64,000 bases of DNA from Lentzea sp. NBRC 105346 (lineage in GTDB: Bacteria; Actinomycetota; Actinomycetes; Mycobacteriales; Pseudonocardiaceae): assembly GCF_030269605.1 (NCBI RefSeq), contig NZ_BSTQ01000009.1, forward strand, positions 62,001 to 126,000, read 5' to 3'. A program made the translations under genes and the position numbers. The notes under the pieces were generated by a model that had not been told where the DNA came from, ran no database searches, and saw nothing but the letters and a program-made list of their open reading frames with translations. Each line of letters begins with the position of its first letter. The stretch's first letter is position 1. This document shows, piece by piece, positions 60,366 to 64,000 of this stretch.

Positions 60366-60874
60366 GTCACGACGAGGAGTTCCACCGGTACGCCGCAGGC
60401 CGTGCGCACGGCCTGCGGTCTACCGCGTTTCTGCTGTGCGGCGACTGGCATCACGCCGAGGACCTCACGCAGACCGCGTTGCTCAAGCTCTATCTGATGT
60501 GGCCGCGCCTTGAGCACCACGGGGGACTGGACGCCTACGCGCGCCGCATCATCGTGCGCACGTATCTCGCCGAACGACGGTTGATCTGGCGCAAGCGGGA
60601 ACGGCTCACGGACCTGCCGCCGGAGCCGGTCGCACCGTCCGATGTGGAGCTCGAGGAACGGATCATCGTGCGGCGTGCGCTCGCCGCCGTGCCGCCCAAA
60701 CAGCGGGCGGCGCTCGTGCTGCGCTACTGGAACGACCTGAGCGTCGAGGACACCGCCGAGGCGCTCGGCTGTTCGGTCGGCACGGTCAAGAGCCAGTGCG
60801 CGCGCGGCCTCGCCACGCTGCGGCAACGGCTGGGACCGCATTTCACCCTGAAGGGAGGTGCTGTTGATGCGTGA
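60353..60874 (+). CDS. SigE-type (SigM-like) sigma-70 family factor
   Basis: A 173-residue actinobacterial ECF-like sigma factor. Region 2: EEFHRYAAGRAHGLRSTAFL then LCGDWHHAEDLTQTALLKLY and LMWPRL. Region 4: ALAAVPPKQRAALVLRYWND then LSVEDTAEALGCSVGTVKSQ. GTG 60353 is the first start and overlaps the upstream gene by 13 nt. The anti-sigma-like membrane protein overlaps its stop. It probably answers an envelope signal and may direct its own operon. Confidence 0.9.
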   Translation: MRPLSHDEEFHRYAAGRAHGLRSTAFLLCGDWHHAEDLTQTALLKLYLMWPRLEHHGGLDAYARRIIVRTYLAERRLIWRKRERLTDLPPEPVAPSDVELEERIIVRRALAAVPPKQRAALVLRYWNDLSVEDTAEALGCSVGTVKSQCARGLATLRQRLGPHFTLKGGAVDA

Positions 60875-61175
60875 TGACGACGTCAAGCCGTTGTTCGACC
60901 TGATCACGTCCGAGCAGCCGCCGCTGGGCATCGACATCGGCCGCATCTCCGAGCGCGGGCGGCGCACGCGGCGGCGTCGCAAGACCCTCGCGGTGGTGGG
61001 CAGTTCGGCCGCGGTGTGCGGCGCGATCGTGCTGAGCGTGTTCGCGCTGGCCGACCGTGCTCCTGTAGAGCCGGCTACGCGGCTGCCGACGAGCACGGTG
61101 ACGACCACGACACCCAGCACCGGGGCGAGCTGCTATCTCACGCCGGGAGGGCCCTGCCCGCAGAACGGCCGATGA
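60867..61175 (+). CDS. Small membrane protein, probable anti-sigma partner
   Basis: A 102-residue single-span protein. ATG 60867 has an AAGGGAGGT Shine-Dalgarno sequence 7 nt upstream. It has an N-terminal cytosolic segment (MRDDDVKPLFDLITSEQPPL, then a basic stretch RGRRTRRRRK), a TM helix at about 42-62 (LAVVGSSAAVCGAIVLSVFA) and a Thr/Pro-rich external tail with two Cys residues (SCYLTPGGPCPQ). The order sigma-then-membrane protein, with an 8-nt overlap, is typical of sigma/anti-sigma pairs, although no known anti-sigma domain is recognisable. Confidence 0.65.
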   Translation: MRDDDVKPLFDLITSEQPPLGIDIGRISERGRRTRRRRKTLAVVGSSAAVCGAIVLSVFALADRAPVEPATRLPTSTVTTTTPSTGASCYLTPGGPCPQNGR

Positions 61176-61204
61176 CGTTGTCCGTTGTGGACGGATACAA
61201 CAAA

Positions 61205-61227
61205 GGCAGGGAGCCGCACTCCCTGCC
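61205..61227 (+). terminator. Hairpin terminator after the sigma operon
   Basis: GGCAGGGAG (61205-61213) and CTCCCTGCC (61219-61227) form a perfect 9-bp stem with a 5-nt loop, 30 bp after the preceding stop codon. It separates the sigma operon from the rox promoter. Confidence 0.85.
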
Positions 61228-61250
61228 ACTATCAACGTATAACGCATCGG

Positions 61251-61269
61251 GGGGCTTGCCGCAAGACCC
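61251..61269 (+). promoter_or_regulatory. Rifamycin-associated element (RAE) upstream of rox
   Basis: GGGGCTTGCCGCAAGACCC matches the 19-bp RAE known upstream of rifamycin-inactivation genes (GGGGCTTGCGGCAAGGCCC) at 17 of 19 positions and keeps the palindromic CTTGC/GCAAG core. It lies 47 bp before the rox ATG and 8 bp after a TATAAC hexamer (61238-61243). RAE mediates induction by rifamycins, so this gene is probably inducible by the drug it degrades. Confidence 0.85.
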
Positions 61270-61303
61270 CGGTGATGCCGCAGAATTCGCCGGCCGAAGC
61301 TGA

Positions 61304-62743
<1,440 letters not shown>

Positions 62744-62877
62744 TTGAAACGGAGCCCGAGCTCGCGGAGCTCTACGCGAAGGGTGTCGTGCTGGACGCCG
62801 CCCAGGCCCGGCACCCGGCCACACTCGTGGAACGTTCGGGGGCAAGGGCTTGGGCCGAGTCGGGGGGCACGTTGTGA
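62744..62877 (+). pseudogene. Possible gene remnant between rox and the FAD oxidoreductase
   Basis: Just after the rox stop, a plus-strand frame reads ELAELYAKGVVLDAAQARHP then ATLVERSGARAWAESGGTL and ends at a TGA (62875-62877) that overlaps the next gene's GTG by the usual 4 nt. The amino-acid usage and coupling look like the 3' end of a real gene, but no start is available; GTG 62788 would give only 29 residues. It may be the tail of a gene whose 5' part was replaced when rox arrived. No family is recognised. Confidence 0.4.
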
Positions 62878-64000
62878 AGGTCGTGGTGATCGGGGCCGGA
62901 ATCGCCGGCCTGCTGGTGGCGCACGTGATCGGCGGCGACGTCGTGGTGCTGGAACGCGACAAGCTGTCCGACGAACCCCGTTATCGCGCCGGGGTGCCGC
63001 AGGGCAGGCACGTGCACGGGTTGCTCGTGCGCGGTGCGGAGATCATGGAGGACCTGCTTCCCGGTCTGCGTCAGGAGCTGGTGGCGGCCGGGGCGTACCT
63101 GACCGACGCGGGCGACGCGCGGTTGCTCAACACACACGGCTGGGCCGCCGGAGGCCGGACCGGACTGCCGCTGCTCACGGTCACCCGTCCACTGCTGGAG
63201 ACGCACATCCGCCGCCGCGTCACCGCCAAGGTGCTCGACGGTGTGCACGTGACCGGCCTGTCGTTCAGCGGATCCACTGTGGATGGTGTGCTGACCGGTG
63301 ACGGCCGGATCGACGCCGACCTCGTGGTCGACGCCTCCGGCCGTTCGTCGAAGCTGGCGACGTGGCTCGCGGCGGCCGGAGTCGTTGTGCCGCAACCATC
63401 CGTGGTCGACTCACGCACCGGCTACGCGACCCGCCTCTACACCGCGCCACCGGACTTTCCGGCGGTGCTCGCCGAGTCGTTGTCCGCGCCGAGCACCCCG
63501 CGCGGCTGCGCCGTGATGCGGGTCGAGGGCGACCGGCTGATGGTGACCGCGCAGGGCGCCGGTGGCGACCACCCGCCGCGCGATCCCTCGGGGTACCAGG
63601 AGTTCCTGGAGTCGTTGCGGCTGCCGGTCGCCGAGATGTTGCGACCGGCCGAACCCCTGTCGCCCGTGTACCTGTTCGCCCGGACCGCCAGCCGCCGCAA
63701 CGCGTTCGAGGACACCCGCTCGTGGCCCGGCGGCCTGGTCGCGATCGGCGACGCCGTCTGTTCGTTCAACCCGGTGTACGGGCAGGGGATGACCGTGGCC
63801 GCGATGGAGGCGCTGCTGTTCCGGCGGCACCAAGACTTCAGTGCCGCGGGGTGCGTTTCCTTTCAACGCAGGATCGCCAGGACCACGCGGTCGTCGTGGC
63901 TGTTGTCGAGCGGCGCCGACCGGGGCTGGGTCGGTGACGCCCGGCCGGGTCCGGCTTCCCGCGTGTTCGCCTGGTACATGAAGAAGTGGCAGATCGCGAT
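62874..64000 (+). CDS. FAD-dependent oxidoreductase (partial, 3' end off window)
   Basis: The first 375 residues of a class A flavoprotein oxidoreductase. FAD motifs: MKVVVIGAGIAGLLVAHVIG, ADLVVDASGRSSKLATWLAA (D-A-S-G-R) and GGLVAIGDAVCSFNPVYGQG followed by MTVAAMEALLF (G-D-A). VPQGRHVHGLLVRGAEIMED is typical of the 2-polyprenyl-6-methoxyphenol hydroxylase-like group common in actinomycete tailoring pathways. The start is GTG 62874, overlapping the stop of the fragment frame. It is probably co-transcribed with rox. Substrate unknown; the frame is open at base 64000. Confidence 0.88.
   Translation, partial: MKVVVIGAGIAGLLVAHVIGGDVVVLERDKLSDEPRYRAGVPQGRHVHGLLVRGAEIMEDLLPGLRQELVAAGAYLTDAGDARLLNTHGWAAGGRTGLPLLTVTRPLLETHIRRRVTAKVLDGVHVTGLSFSGSTVDGVLTGDGRIDADLVVDASGRSSKLATWLAAAGVVVPQPSVVDSRTGYATRLYTAPPDFPAVLAESLSAPSTPRGCAVMRVEGDRLMVTAQGAGGDHPPRDPSGYQEFLESLRLPVAEMLRPAEPLSPVYLFARTASRRNAFEDTRSWPGGLVAIGDAVCSFNPVYGQGMTVAAMEALLFRRHQDFSAAGCVSFQRRIARTTRSSWLLSSGADRGWVGDARPGPASRVFAWYMKKWQIA

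Overview
The window comes from a very GC-rich actinomycete with strong G/C bias in third codon positions, many ATGA/GTGA gene overlaps, GTG starts and leaderless-looking promoters. The gene content (SARP and LuxR-type giant regulators, NB-ARC STAND proteins, CYP107-like P450, type VII secretion (T7SS)-linked RHS toxin, REP13E12-like DUF222/HNH gene, rifampicin monooxygenase with its RAE box) fits a Pseudonocardiales-type soil actinomycete such as Lentzea or Saccharothrix; the genus is an inference. No rRNA, tRNA or CRISPR array was seen.

Layout. 1-2.3 kb: an aldo/keto reductase divergent from a MarR regulator with a palindromic operator, then a GC-rich direct-repeat tract and a GlsB-type membrane protein. 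2.3-8.5 kb: a secreted seven-repeat beta-propeller, a DUF2786 protein, a FolP2-like dihydropteroate synthase homologue coupled to an unknown gene, and a P450. 8.5-11.8 kb: a LuxR giant regulator and a Tat-exported alpha/beta hydrolase-fold protein with no nucleophile serine. 11.7-16.8 kb: a tightly coupled three-gene operon of Wadjet/MukBEF-like condensin subunits (JetA C-terminal part, JetB, JetC), all short and with no JetD nuclease, preceded by a frameshifted gene. 17.2-20.1 kb: T7SS cassette 1 (YbaB/EbfC, EspC-like, WXG-type large protein, membrane protein). 20.2-25.8 kb: a secreted beta-helix/FN3 protein, a tRNA-guanine-transglycosylase-like protein and an IS1096-passenger-like protein.

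25.9-32.8 kb: an AfsR/SARP regulator, then a GT-B-like gene with a structured leader, facing an NB-ARC/TPR STAND protein whose N-terminus carries a RHIM/PP-like amyloid-type motif. The same pair, also convergent, recurs at 43.4-46.9 kb, where the GT-B-like gene has a promoter with a palindrome in its spacer and lies downstream of a KAS III gene. Between the two copies lie an NCS1 permease-hydantoinase-DUF917-PucR operon (33.1-38.7 kb), a WYL regulator, an HTH-nSTAND-WD40 protein and a membrane protein.

47.9-53.0 kb: a STAS-GAF protein, a DUF222/HNH gene bracketed by about 100-bp inverted repeats (a candidate REP13E12-like mobile unit) beside a 62-nt near-perfect hairpin, an LppU-like protein and a NarL-type two-component system divergent from an acyltransferase. 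54.3-60.1 kb: T7SS cassette 2, ending in a complete RHS toxin with a YwqJ-type deaminase tip and a SUKH-3 immunity gene. 60.1-61.2 kb: a small sigma-factor operon closed by a terminator. 61.2-64 kb: a rifamycin-associated element, the rox monooxygenase and a second, truncated FAD oxidoreductase.

The most promising undescribed features are the duplicated convergent STAND/GT-B-like module, the nuclease-less miniature Wadjet operon, the inverted-repeat-bounded HNH element and the structured leader at 29.2 kb.
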